Shown here: piece by piece, positions 35,514-47,625 of the stretch
How the letters are laid out: each line of letters begins with the position of its first letter
Numbering within the stretch: position 1 is the stretch's first letter
From: Neurospora intermedia
Lineage: Eukaryota; Ascomycota; Sordariomycetes; Sordariales; Sordariaceae
Reading direction: 5' to 3'
DNA length: 64,000 nt
Assembly: GCA_037102815.1 (NCBI GenBank)
Contig: BTPP01000003.1
Location: forward strand, 2,542,001-2,606,000
The notes under the pieces: model-generated
The model's input: only the letters and a program-made list of their open reading frames with translations
The model's database searches: none
Told to the model about the DNA's origin: nothing
Program-made: the position numbers and the translations under genes

Positions 35514-37756
35514 CTTCAATCTTACAATGAGATTGGTGAGTGCATATAAATCTAGTGATGGGCCGAGATCGATGTGTAAGCGGGAGATTCGAGTTATACA
35601 TAAAAGCCGTACCAACGAGATGACAATGAGAAGGAAGAGATGGAGAGAAAGCAAGGACCGGCAACGTGCTGCCCAACATCAATATGTGGGGGCCCTATGA
35701 CCTGTCAAAAGTCCAAGAAGACGAAGGATGCCGTGGCCAGGTCCGAGCAGTGATGCGGACCGGGGGAGGGTGGATATCATGTAACTTATATAGTCCCGGC
35801 TCCCCGGCAGATCCGCAACGTCAGACCTAGGCCCCGAACTTTCAAGGCGGGCCAGTACATTACACGTGCTTTTTTGGGTGATGCACGCAGCATGTGCGTT
35901 TCGACATGGCCGTGAGGCTACAGCAGCGTCGGGGGAGTTTAGACTCCTCAAATTAAATGACATCTATCATGTAACAGGGATATCAGACCCGCCAAACTTT
36001 TCCGTCCAGTTGCGAACCGGTCAGTCCGGGCATGTCTGATGGAATATGTACCTGTGAACAAAAGACGGAAGCTGAAAGAGCTGCAGCAGTGCTGCACCCG
36101 TGAGGGCCATTCGATTGGATGGCAAGGCTCAAGAGATGATGAACAAAGCGACGAAACCACACGCCAACACATGCCATGGGCACAATAAAGCCATGATGCC
36201 ATCATGGGATCCAGAGACGGACTTCAGCGCTGCTCTGAGGCCGGGTCATAACCACACTTTGCTATGAGCTGTTCAAGGCGTATGCGGTCAACTCAAAGTG
36301 CGCTCTTGATCCATAGCATGCGTCCAAGTTCAATAGCTAGGTACCAAAGCGAGTGTGCCTTTCCGGTGTAGATGCCCGTATACCATCACCCAATACCTAG
36401 CGCAGAGGTTGATACTAGGTAGGTATATACCTACGAGCCTCGCTACCTCGTAGTTGTATGGCAGATGCCATCTCGTCGCCGCCCGGGATGAAAAGAACCC
36501 CGCAATTGCTCACTGGTGGAAGCTGCTCGGCCCTATTGGACGAGATCTTCCATTCACCACCGAGCAGGCCTGCGCGCAGGGGATGACTTGAGAACTGAAC
36601 CTACAGTACGGGCGGCGAGCATGGAGGGCACGGGCTGACGGGCCCCCATGCCCCTGTGTTGAGGAGGGAGGGGCCAACCTTACCACCATACGTACCTACC
36701 TAGCAGGTAGTAAAGGGTACCTCATCACCCGCCCATCCACCCCGTGCCCACTCCGTACCTCGCTAACTAACTAGCTCGTCATTCCCTTCAATCGCCAAAG
36801 CTTAACTCCCTGGCAGGATGAGGGCGTCCTTGCTTGCTCCTTCCCACATCTCGGCCCATCTATCTCCATCTCCATCCACCATCCGTCTTTTGCTCAATCT
36901 TGCAAAGGTAACAGCCTGACCCTTCACCAACAACACTTTACGCCATATCCGCATACAGCACTCGGCTTGACGTACCCCGCATCTTCACTTGGCTTTGCGC
37001 ACCTGCAGCACGAACAGGAAACCGGCCCACGTCCAGAGGTAGAGGTAGTCAGCTCCCAGGAAGCAACGACAGATTATCGCTCGGTCGTCGCCCACAGTCT
37101 TCAGTTGTCCAGGTCTCGTCGCCGCGGCAAAAAAAACACTCTCTCAGTTGGGTTCAGGTTCGCACCTCAATCGCTTCGCTGCACTACTACATACTTAGTT
37201 TTACGTCTGGCCGTTGAGCCTCACACCCTCCATCCCGGGCCCCATCAGGTCCTCCTCCGCCCAGCTACCTAGGTAGGTACCTCGCCGCGCTACCGGCGTA
37301 CCTCCGTCTGCTTCCCTTTCGTCGCCCTACGTACCTTACTACCACTCGGGTCGGGCTCTGCTTCCACCACACCCGACCGCCCACCAGCCAGGTACATTAC
37401 ATACCTTACCTCAACACCTACCAAGTTTGCTTATTGCCCTCCTCCCGTCTTTCCCTACCCGACCGACCCTTACCTTCATCCATACATATGCTCCCTGCAA
37501 CAACATCCATAGCGCACCCACGTGTTTTAACCCGGTCTCTGTTGGGCACCTCTCTCCAGATCTCCAACTCCCGTCTCTCCGCCATCCCTTGATTTCGCGC
37601 CTCGAGCTCGTGAAATCTCTTCTTGTCCATCATCGCCCTTGAGAACGTCGTCCCTTGCCGTCGTTGCCCGTCTGTCCCTCCGTCCGCTCGTCGCCCTTGT
37701 CCCATATCTGGTAGAGGTGGGGATCTCATCGCCCACGGCCCCGGGAATTGTTGAAG
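35514..37756. other. divergent intergenic region and PP2A-B leader
   Basis: About 2.2 kb between divergently transcribed genes. CCTAGGTA-type palindromes recur at 36413-36433, 36691-36710 and 37265-37281. From about 37.25 kb the sequence is strongly CT-rich on the plus strand, as in the leader of the PP2A gene. The long minus-strand open frame here is the complement of that leader. Confidence 0.5.
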
Positions 37757-39818
37757 ATGGTGGAAACAGATACCAACTCTCCGACATGGAAGTTTACCCA
37801 GTAAGTCGAACTCCTCCTTGACCCTCCGTCTTGTTATCCATCCCCATCGACTTCTGCCTCGCGAGCGTCCGTCTCTGTGCGATTGCGCTCGTGCCTGTCC
37901 CTGTGCCCGTACCCGCGCCCGCGGCTGGATCCGATCTCCGCTCCACGTTGACCTACGCCTTTCTCCGTCAACGCTCTTCTTTACACGAGACGTCGCCTCG
38001 TTTTCCTGCGTTTGCCTCACTTCATCGTACTGAGATCTTGTCATAGATGCTTCGGCGACAAGGGAGATGTTGAGGACATCACCGAAGGTACGACCCACCC
38101 CTCCTCCCACGACGGGTCCCTCGACCAGGAGCCCGTCAATGCCCCTCCTCACGTCATCAATACCCTCAGCCATACTGACCCGCCTTTACCAGCCGATATC
38201 ATCTCCACGGTAGAATTTGACCACACCGGAAATTACTTGGCGACTGGTGATAAGGGTGGACGAGTCGTGCTATTTGAACGGAACGAGACGGTTAGTGGAG
38301 TTGCGGCAAAAGCCCCCCCCCTTTCCCTTCCGGCTTATTTGCTGGCCCGCCTATTGTCTATGTCTTGCTTACCTGTCGACAGAAAAAAACCTGCGAATAC
38401 AAGTTTCATACCGAATTTCAGTCCCACGAGCCCGAGTTCGACTACCTCAAGTCCCTTGAAATTGAGGAAAAGATCAATAAAATCAAGTGGTGCAGGAGAC
38501 AAAATGCCTCCCACTACCTCCTCTCGACAAACGATAAGACGATCAAGCTATGGAAGGTGTTCGAGAAGTCGCTTAAGGTTGTCGCCGAGAACAACCTATC
38601 CCATGATTTGACGCCTGCAAGCGTAGCCGGCGGTGGAGGCGCACCTCGTGCCTTACCTCATACTCAGTTTCGCAGTCCCGCCGATCTCAAGCTACCCAGG
38701 CTTACCCATCACGACACAGTCGTTGCCGCCGTGCCTCGGAGAACATATGCCAATGCTCATGCGTACCACATCAACAGCATTTCCGTCAACAGCGATGGCG
38801 AGACTTTCATCAGCAGTGATGATTTGCGGATCAACCTATGGAATCTGAATATCCAAGACCAGAGCTTCAACATTGTGGACATCAAGCCGGCGAACATGGA
38901 GGAATTGACAGAGGTCATTACGGCCGCAGAGTTCCACCCTCTGAGCTGCAACTGGTTCATGTATGCCAGTTCTAAGGGCACAATCAAGCTGGCAGATATG
39001 CGCGAAAGGGCGTTGTGCGACCAGCACGCAAAGAGTACGTTGGATTTCGGTGAATTGTGTTTGAAGTGTTTTTTTTTATCTCTATTTACCGCTGATCATT
39101 GCTTACAATTCGTTCTTTTCTTCTCTGTACAGTGTTCGAACAAGAAGAAGACCCATCGTCCCGATCTTTCTTCTCTGAAATCATATCTTCCATCTCCGAC
39201 GTTCGATTCTCCCACGACGGCCGGTATATCCTTTCTCGCGACTACTTGACGGTCAAGATTTGGGATGTCAACATGGAGCGGCAGCCAGTCAAGACGATCC
39301 CAATTCATGAACACCTCAGGCCGAGACTCTGCGACACATACGAAAATGACAGCATTTTTGACAAATTCGAGGTTGTATTCTCTGGAGACGCCAAGAACGT
39401 AATGACAGGAAGCTACAACAACAACTTCATGATCTACCCATCGGATCCCGACAAGGAGGTGGAGGTCGTCCTGCAAGCGGATAAGTCGGCGTTCAAGGCC
39501 AAGAAAGTTGGGGTGCCGACACCCATTAATTCGTCGACAAGTCCTACAGCTAACGGTGGTAAGAAGGGAAATTCACGGGCAGGAAGCCCGGCAGCGGCAG
39601 GCCAGGGCCAAAGGATGCGTAAAGAGACAGACGCCGACCAAATCGACTTCAACAAGAAGATTCTCCATATGAGCTGGCATCCGTTCGAGGACAGCATCGC
39701 CATCGCAGCAACCAACAACGTAAGTTATTGCCCCCCTAGTTCTTGACCGCATCCTCATCTGGGCCCTATCGATAGCTAACCATCTTTCCCACAGCTATTC
39801 GTCTTTTCCGCGTTGTAG
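37757..39818 (+). CDS. cdc55: protein phosphatase 2A regulatory subunit B (B55/CDC55 type)
   Basis: Six exons: 37757-37800, 38047-38087, 38193-38290, 38383-39034, 39133-39719 and 39795-39818. All have GT/AG borders and compatible phases, giving 481 residues. B55 subunits are seven-bladed WD40 propellers that target the PP2A A/C core to substrates in mitotic exit, the morphogenesis checkpoint and septation. Family-diagnostic segments are abundant: [68 protein letters not shown] and [14 protein letters not shown] Ser/Gly-rich insert ([11 protein letters not shown]) lies in the last third. The final exon encodes only L-F-V-F-S-A-L. The first three exons are very small, which hides the true N-terminus from simple frame scanning. 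Confidence 0.97.
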
Positions 39819-41448
39819 GCAGAATGATGAAGGCGGGGGGATGGATGTGATTGGGATTCCCTTCATACAACTGCTGGGGCTATTATGCCTCTCGTTCCAC
39901 AGTCTGACTGGGAGCATTCGCGGTTCTGGTTTGTTCGTGCTCGACGTGTCGAGGCCTGGGGCATGGTGGCGTCTTTAGGAAGAGCGAGACGGATAGCCGG
40001 GTTGAAAGATGGGGACACATATAGGTCAGGGATGCATTGGGAGGCAGTTTTGCGGGGAAAGTAGCAGTCATGAAGAGCTACGCCCGGTTTGGCACATCGA
40101 CTTTTCCAAGATCCCATGAAGAAGGCAGGGCGGGCGTGAGGAACGAAGCGGAAGTGGAACAAAGGGCCCAGGGAGCCGCCAGCCTTGGACGATAAGGGGA
40201 GAGTAACTCGTATGTTAAATAACCATGATGTCCTTCTCGTTCCGTCCGCAGGGCAGAGCGCCGAGTGTCATGTCACGATGGGATGGATGTAAGCGCTTGA
40301 TTCGGCATGGAATACCCACCAGTTTCCAGATGTTCCGCGCAGAACGTAGAAAGCAAAAGATATAAATATGAAAACATGACTAAGCGTAGGTTTTGGCTCA
40401 AAAAGAAAAAAAAAGAAGAAGAAGAAGGAAAAACGAATTAGACGAAAATACAACAGCAGTCTCATACCAGAGTTTGAGTTGGGATGAATTACAAACAAAG
40501 GTAAGTTGTCAACATGCCCCTCTTTTGTTTTGGTACAGTCCGATACTGGTTTGTTTATTAGCTTGACTTACGGACTGAGTAAGACTCGTCGGTGCCAACC
40601 CGTCCTCAAAGCCGTAATAATACTTCGAGTTGCAGAATTATCAGCCAGACATGAATACCGGTACTTGATTGAACATAAGACTAACTCAATAAACCTACAT
40701 AGTCGAGAAATGAAAACGTATATAATGTGGATGTGGAAACGCCTGGACACGTGTTGACCCGAGGTCTCAAGCTAACAGCCAGGAGAACATTGTAGATGTT
40801 GGTGATGTTGATGCCAATTTGTTTGACGAAATATGTATAACTGTATTTTACGCTGTGTAGTGTATATGTTAGCATGACGCTGTTCTGTCGGTACCATTTG
40901 TGCAGTGAACGCAGTGCCGCACAGGGGCCACGGCCGGCAAACAAAGACCCCCAACCTGGAACCTCCCAGTGACAATTCCGTCCAGGTGCTCAACAACCTC
41001 AACCATTCAACCCCAAATCTTGATTGCCAAAAGCACGAGCCGACGACCACCTTAATACTTCAAGCATACGTTTCCTCGAATCACCGAATACAGCGCCTTC
41101 GTTCTCGAACAGCTCAGCCAGTACCACCACCAACACTCGAGCGCAACAACCGTAGCTTGGAAGGCTCAGCAGGACTCAAGCCCACAAGAACCCCAACGTC
41201 GAAGGCGCCGCAAACAAGACAAGAATCTCCGACGCACACACTGCCGGCCAAACGAATCGGCAATCTGGATCAAATTCCCTCCCGGTAGCGAGTGCATCAA
41301 TCCGAATACCGTCTTTCTTCTCCAGAACGCCAGGTCAGCCAGCCAGCGGCGCGCACGCTCCCATCACCAGATGACAAAACCAACAAACAATACGCACAAG
41401 TGAACAAGTGAACGAACGAACGAACAAACGAACCCTCAACCTAAAATA
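39819..41448. other. intergenic region and RPB4 leader
   Basis: 1.6 kb without a supported gene. A 127-codon open frame at 40905-41288 lies in the presumed RPB4 leader. Its composition (P/T/N/Q-rich, no domain) does not look like a conserved protein. Confidence 0.5.
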
Positions 41449-41959
41449 ATGTCGGACCAACACCACGCCCCTACCTCGCGCTCCAAGCCGCCCCCTCCCG
41501 GCGAGGAGGAAGCCTCGGCGGTGTTGAAGCTGGGCGAGTTTCAGGATGTGGACACGCTCACCCTCTCAGAGGCTTCCCTCGTCATCAACGCGCTCATGAC
41601 CAAGCGTCGCAAGGACCGCAAGGACCGGAACGAGACGGACGTGCTGAACAAGACGCTCGACTACCTGGACGCGTTCGCGCGGTTCAAGCAGAAGGAGAAC
41701 GTCGAGGCCGTGGAGAGATTGTTGAGCGCGCGTAAGGAGCTGACCAAGTTCGAGAGGGCGCAGATTGGTATGGTTGCCTAGTCAAAGGGAAGTGATACGA
41801 TGCGACTGACTGACTCTTTTTGTGGTTGGCTATCTAGGATCACTCTGTTGCGATAGTGCCGACGAGTGCAAGACGCTGATCCCCTCCCTGGCGGACAAGA
41901 TCACCGACGATGAGCTACAAGAATTGCTGGACGAGATGGCCAAGCTCATGAGCACCTAG
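41449..41959 (+). CDS. rpb4: RNA polymerase II subunit Rpb4
   Basis: Two exons: 41449-41767 and 41838-41959, with intron GTATGG...CTAG. The product is 146 residues. Rpb4 pairs with Rpb7 as the detachable stalk of RNA polymerase II and also follows mRNAs into export and decay. The sequence shows the RPB4/HRDC-like fold: L-K-L-G-E-F-Q-D-V-D-T-L-T-L-S-E-A, R-K-D-R...T-L-D-Y-L-D-A-F-A-R-F and E-A-V-E-R-L-L. The second exon supplies the conserved tail, A-D-E-C-K-T-L-I-P-S-L with D-E-L-Q-E-L-L-D-E. The length is normal for fungal Rpb4, which lacks the long charged insert of the budding-yeast protein. The neighbouring PP2A gene is on the same strand but 1.6 kb away. Confidence 0.95.
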
Positions 41960-42615
41960 GAGGGCACACCTGAGAGAGTCATTTTGTAGGACAGCAATTG
42001 GTAATGCGGGTTGAGTTGCTTCTTTTGTTCCTGTCCTCTGTTTCTATCTGCTAAGATTTTTCTTTACGACACACTGCATAACTTGCTCGCCGGGGAGATG
42101 ACCGAACAGGTGGGAAACCGGTGATTTTTTTTTACAAAAAAAAAATTAAAAGACTAAAGGGCCACCAAGCTGGATCATGGTTGTCAGGACTGGTTACGGA
42201 AAAGGGGAAAATGCATGGTTTGGCGTCTAAGGGCCGCTTTTTGATCAATAGACCATCTATCATTTCTTGTTTACCACGGTATTCCAGTCCTTCGCTCGGG
42301 TGATCCCATAGCAATCGGTTCTTTTCCAGGCAAGATGAGGGCCAGGACATTATCCTGGTGAGTCTGAGTAAGTGTCCTCCACGTCACCTGCGTCATTGAT
42401 GTGTCTAGATTAATAGCCCGAATCAGTCATGAAGCTCGAGCATATCCCGTTCCTCCAAGAGCGTTTCGTGCTTGGAATTGCTTCTCTCGTGAAAGCTAAT
42501 CGCGTTCTTCAGCGTCTCGTGTGTGGCAGGACGTTGTAGGCTCTCATGAAACCCGTCCGCTCACCGACTTCAGAATCAAGCCATCGTGTGTCCTTGCTCA
42601 GCCCAATGGAGTGCT
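41960..42615. other. convergent 3' intergenic region
   Basis: 656 bp between convergent stop codons. A short T/A-run inverted pair at about 42124-42147 could form a hairpin. No gene is supported. Confidence 0.5.
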
Positions 42616-43689
42616 CTAGTTGTTCGGGCCCCGGGTGTGTTGCGGTGGCCTCTCATTGCTTTCAAGCTCGGGGATTTCGTGCATGGGCTCGAACCTTTTG
42701 CCCCATCCACCCTGCTGGTACGCCTGGGTTGAGTCGAGTTCCGAAGCACTTCGCGATGGGTAGTTCGGGCTAGCCGGAGTGCTTGCACTATTGTGACTCG
42801 CTGGTGTCGACATGGTCGTCGCTCCGCTGAAACGGTGACTTTCATAGTCCATCGGCGAGCCTGGCCAGTTCGTGTTGGTTGGGGATCCCGAGCTTGTCGC
42901 GTCTAGAGTTTTGGTCAATATAGAAATCCCTGCTGGCCCACTGCGACTACGTTACGTCTGATGCTCGGGGGATGGAGTTCGCTTACCTCGTCCTCTGTAC
43001 TCGCAAGGGGTGGGTGTGGGAACCGGTTGGTAGCTTCCAAGCGGGAAATGGGAGCCAGACTGGGATACGTTCTTATTTTGTGCCGTTTCGGCTGGGTTGC
43101 TTCGGTCGGTTGGGCCCAGGAACGACGAAACGTTTGCAGTTTCCATGGCGTCCTTTTTCTCATCTTTCTTCGCGCGTCGTCGGCCCCACCACATACAAAC
43201 TGAGATGGCGAAGAAGATGAAGGCCAGGGAGCAGCCTACTGCAATCCCCGCTATGGCGCCAGCTGAAAGTTCCTTGTGGACTACAATGGGCGGTGCATCG
43301 GGAGTGGCAGTGACCGTGGCGCTGGGGGTTGATGAAGCACTACCTCTACTGATAGTGCTTGTCGAGGAAGTGTCGGAAGTCGTGCTTGTCCACGATGACT
43401 CTTTGTCAGATTCCGTGCTGGTAAAGGCAGAGGTAGAGGCAGTGGCAGTTTTTGTTATGGTAGTCGTGGCATCTTCACCACCAGGTTTATACCGATCAGG
43501 GCAGTCGACCATATCCGGGCGGCAGGGATCCATCGCACAACAGCCAGCATAGGGAATGCCCTGGGCCACGTTGCATGTGTACCATTGGTAACCCTTAGGG
43601 CAGTTTCCGCCATCCCTCTGAGCGACCAACGGGGCTGCTTCAGGGAGATGTACGCGAGGAGGCTTCCTGGACAAATCCTGGAATGCCAT
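42616..43689 (-). CDS. single-pass membrane protein with cysteine-rich ectodomain
   Basis: Two minus-strand exons: 43689-42987 and 42902-42616, with intron GTAAGC...CTAG. The product is 329 residues. The start codon sits in a GCCATGG context, and no signal peptide is present. Residues 30-63 form a small cysteine module (C30, C39, C50, C51, C56, C63; C-P-K-G-Y-Q-W-Y-T-C ... G-C-C-A-M-D-P-C). A Ser/Thr-rich stretch at 74-130, likely O-mannosylated, follows. One transmembrane helix lies at about 144-168 and is followed by a basic stop-transfer motif (W-G-R-R-R-A-K-K). The C-terminal tail is Pro/Ser-rich and disordered. The layout resembles fungal wall-sensor-like proteins, but the cysteine module is not a WSC domain, and the lack of a signal peptide suggests reverse-signal-anchor insertion. 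The exact role is unknown. Confidence 0.82.
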
Positions 43690-44949
43690 GGCTTCGAGGT
43701 TCTTACTCGGTCGGGTGAGAGAGACTGGTCGTGCCTGGGAACCTGTCTAGAATGGATGGTGAGGAAGGCGTTTGGGTACAGAATAGTCCGAGGTTGAGTT
43801 CGAAGCCCGCGTTGGAAGGGGTGGCGACGGCGAGAGAGTGACAACTACAGCTGAGCTGGAATGAAAGGGAAGGAAGGTATCGGCTCGAGCAAGAAGAAAG
43901 TGGAATGGAGAGTTGAAGGAAAGGAAGAGGGGAGAGCAAACAGCAAGAGGGAGTGGCACTCGTAGATAGCGGTGGAGGGGCGAACCACCAAAGTGGAAAG
44001 AGCAAGCGACGGCAACCTGAGGAAGGAAACGACACTTGTATGTTTCCCCAGCCGCGTTCTCCCCACTGGTGTCCGGGAATCTGGGAGGGGCTCAGGGAGC
44101 GCAAATACCCCTTATGGTATGACTGTTGGGATGAAATAGGCTATGGACACTAAGTGGTAATTCGATATGTTCGTCAACTCCAACCCGGCCAACGAATCGA
44201 GATGTCTGGCCTCGTGCCTCATGTGATCTCGACGAAAAGAGAAGAAGGCTTCCAAGCCTGGCGGAACGCAAACCGAGGACACCCATGGCTGGCTGCCCGT
44301 TCGGAAACCCTCGTCTTACCTATCAGAACAGCAGATATGGCAAGGCCGTCAGGCGATGGTCGCTCGGTGAGCTGGCCGGTGCACAAGGATACACGCGGCC
44401 TTGCACGGGTGTAGCCTTGAGGCAGTTCCGTTCTTCTATTCGATTTCCAAGCGACACTTAGCCATCAAGCGACGGTGAACCCGATAATGTCGGTCTTGGT
44501 ACCGCAGTCAAAATGTTTGCACAGCACTTTGCCTCTACACGCCATGTTGATATGGGGAGGTTGTCCGGTCCCTCGAGATCTGTGGTACAAGTGGTTCAAT
44601 GTGAAGGTCATATGATGATAAGGCCTTCCAAGGTCCGAAATGGCGAATATCAGAAAGTCGTCTCGCTCCTGTCTGGTTAGATTTTGATGTATTTCACTCC
44701 AAGTAGGCCACGGCCTGTTTCGAGCGTCATATCTGAACCATCAGGGAAGTCTGGAAGCAAGCTTTTCTCTATACAATCATATATATCATGTCCAGACTTG
44801 TGAACAGGGCTATCAGTCAACCGCAAATTACGCGGGGCCCAACAAAATCGCATTGACAAAGTAAACAACATAAAAGGGGTATTTAGTCAACCTGTGGCTA
44901 CCATCCACTTTTGTCACTATAGCCATGCGACGCCTACAATTTCCTCAAC
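43690..44949. other. intergenic region without a supported gene
   Basis: 1.26 kb between two minus-strand genes. The right part is the 3' side of PUF6 and the left part is CT-rich on the minus strand, as in a leader. No conserved coding content is seen. Confidence 0.5.
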
Positions 44950-47064
44950 TTAGGCATCGAGCTTCTCCAAAAGGAGCTTCGAGCCCTGGTTGCCCTTGGG
45001 GGCAGAGGTATCCTTGCCCTTCTTGGCCTTTGACTTCTCCTCCATCTCTTCCTTCTTCGACGCCGGAGCTTCAGTTGCGGCCTTGATAAGAGCCTTCTTG
45101 TTGGACTTGAGGGTCTTGAGGAGCTCCTTCTTCGACGAGAAGTCGGAAGCCTCGAGCATGGCTAGCACCGACCAAGAGCTAGGGCCGGTGGCCCATTGTA
45201 CGATGTGGTCCTTGATGACGGGATAGAGAAGATCGGCGAAGTTGAGCGGGGGGTCGACCTTCTGGATGCTGCCCGTGGCCTTGTCAAACCGACCGCCAGC
45301 AATCAGTGTCTTGAACATGCGACCACCGTGAATGGTTGTCGAGATGTGAGGGGGGAGGGCTTGGTAGGCATCCTTGGGCGCCTCAGCGTTGGGATCGCCA
45401 CCAGCAGTAGAGGCAATAGCCTCCAACGCGGCCTTCTTATCTCCAGTCGCCGAAAGCAAAACATCAGTAACAAACTGGCAACCGAAAGAGGTGGCCACTA
45501 GGTCGGCGGGTGAGCTTGCGATGGCCGAAAGGAGCTGAGGCGACATGGCCGTCACCAACTCCTTACGCCTAACCTCGGCGTCCTTCTTGCTGGTCTTGGT
45601 GCGGATCTCATGAATCTCCTTCAGAATCTCCAGGTCGGTGGCGTGGCTGGCAGGGAACAACGCTTTGGACATTCCCTCAAAGAGATATAATACTGTCGTG
45701 CGCGCGTTGAGGTCGTTGGCGAGAAAGATGACGTGCTCGGCATCCTTCTCTTCATTCTTACCCAGAATCTCGGAGAAGATCGTCTTAGACGTGAGGACAG
45801 TGTCATCAAGGAGATCGTAGGCGGCGAGGATGATCGCGTGCGCGTGATTGTCACCACTCATGAGCTGGTAGGTGTCCTTGTAGGCCTTGAGCAGCTGCTT
45901 ACGGTCCTTGGCGGTTCCGTGCGCAAGGAGCAAACACACGAGGCGGGCGCCAGACTTGGTGAATGCCATGTTTTTGAGCAAGTCGCCGGTCTCATCCTCC
46001 TTGATAGTCTCAAAGAACTCCTTGAACTCTTCGCTTTCGGGGTTAAGGTTGAGGAAGTACTGCAACAGAGCGTCGTGGAGCATGGTGAAACCAGTCATTT
46101 TCTTTTGAATGAGGCCATTGGCCATGTCAAAAAGGTACTTCATTGCCGTTGTCCTCTTGCTGGGCTCGTCAGCCAAAATCTTGGAGAGATCGCCAGTGAC
46201 CTCGGTACCCTTGGGTTGCCTAAACAGAGCAAACTCGGGACCGTACCACTCGCGAAGGAGGTTGGCCTTTTGCTCCTTGGTCGCAACACCGCGGTAGACA
46301 TCGTCCAGAATCCAGGAACCCTCAGCATGGTTGATGAGCTTGCGAACTTTGCCGTAAAACTCGGGGACGATGATGTCGCGGATCTCCTTGTCGTTCTGCA
46401 CCAGAAGCTTGCCGATTAGGAACTTGGCATACCTGCTCTCGGCGAGCTGCGCATAGGTTCCTTGAAGCTCCTTCGCAATCTGCCTACGCTGAACCGGGGT
46501 GGCGTACTTGACGGCGGTCTGGACGGCACGGACAGCATCGTGCTTTAGGACGAAGTCCTTGATGCGGCCAGTTATGATGGTGAACAACTCCTCAACGAGC
46601 TGTTGGCGCTCCTCCTTAGGCACATGCGACTTGCGACGGAGCTTCTCCCACAGCTTCTTGGTACGGTGCACCTCATCGGCCAGTGGCTTCGCGTTCTTGC
46701 GTTCTTGGGCGAGTTGTTTTTGCTTGGCGTGCGCCTCCCTGGAGCTTGTGCCTGCGTTGTGTTAGTCAAAGAACAGAGCGTGGTTCGGTTATCATGGGGC
46801 ATATATGGTAAAGCGAGGCAACGTACCAGACTTGGTCTCGTTGGAGCCATTGCCGGACTCATTGGGCGTGGATGTTGTGGTCTCTCCTGTGTGGAACTCG
46901 GCGTCTGAGCTTTCATCGGAGGATTCGTTGTCTTCGGCTTCGGCCTTGATGTGTTTCTTGCCAGAGGTGGTCTTTACTGCTTTTGTACGGCCATCCTCGT
47001 TATGCTTGCCGAACGCCTTTCTCTTTCCGCCGGCAGCGGCTGCTGAAGACGACTTGGTCGCCAT
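44950..47064 (-). CDS. puf6: pumilio-repeat ribosome-biogenesis protein PUF6
   Basis: Two minus-strand exons: 47064-46827 and 46751-44950, with a 75-bp intron (GTACGT...GCAG). The product is 679 residues. The N-terminus is a Lys/Glu/Ser-rich nuclear-type tail (K-R-K-A-F-G-K, K-K-H-I-K-A-E-A-E-D-N-E-S-S-D). Puf6-type pumilio repeats follow: H-D-A-V-R-A-V-Q-T-A-V-K-Y, S-R-Y-A-K-F-L-I-G-K-L-L, H-A-E-G-S-W-I-L-D-D and T-K-S-G-A-R-L-V-C-L-L-L-A-H-G. A C-terminal CPL domain includes F-G-C-Q-F-V-T-D-V-L-L and S-S-W-S-V-L-A-M-L-E-A. The end is a Lys-rich tail. In yeast, Puf6 binds pre-60S particles and the 7S/25S rRNA region and also represses ASH1 mRNA translation; nucleolar pre-60S function is expected here. 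It is divergent from the GIR2 gene, with a 561-bp shared upstream region. Confidence 0.95.
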
Positions 47065-47625
47065 TGATGCTATGCAATGTCTGTGTTGCTCCGGAATGTG
47101 AAGGATTGATCTGGGTATTGGGGGGTTTGTGTTGATTTCGTACCGGGTGGGCGCTGGTTCAAAGGTAATGGTCGTGCAGGAATGGATGAAAGAGCAGGTA
47201 TTCAGATGGGAATCCGAAACTTTGGAGTGCCCTGTATCTGAAGCCTCTGAATTGGAAATTCTGTAGCACGTTTCCGCTGAAAATTTCTGGATCCGCATCC
47301 TGGCATCTGCCGGGCGGTGAGGAGCCTTCCGGGGTTCTGTGGTGGGGCGACTGGATCGACACTGTCTAGAACTGTCCATTGATACAACAAGGAACCCAGG
47401 CAGGACCCCACCATAGATTGAGCCGCGCTCGCGTTTTGGAGTTTGGCCTGCACCTGACGCTACAGTCACTGCAGTGCCGTCTGGTTGCCCCTCCTCTTCT
47501 CTAGGTTAGTACACGCCTGAAAGTCAACATTGCCAGCACCCATTTTTGGAACTTGAAGGAGTCTTTCACGTTTTATGTCGTCCAACACACTGCAAACTTG
47601 AAAGACGCCCTACCGATTGGACATT
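47065..47625. promoter_or_regulatory. shared divergent upstream region of puf6 and gir2
   Basis: 561 bp separate the two start codons, so both promoters lie here. A TGAAAATTT word at about 47279 resembles the ribosomal-RNA-processing element (RRPE) known from yeast ribosome-biogenesis promoters. I saw no clear PAC partner, so this is suggestive only. Confidence 0.45.

Noticed and set aside
37418-38173. 251-codon minus-strand open frame
   Set aside because: It is the complement of the CT-rich leader and first exons of the PP2A-B gene.
40905-41288. 127-codon open frame upstream of rpb4
   Set aside because: Composition and position fit the rpb4 leader; no conserved motif; at most a uORF.
45733-46419. 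228-codon plus-strand open frame
   Set aside because: Antisense shadow of PUF6; the pumilio motifs are on the minus strand.
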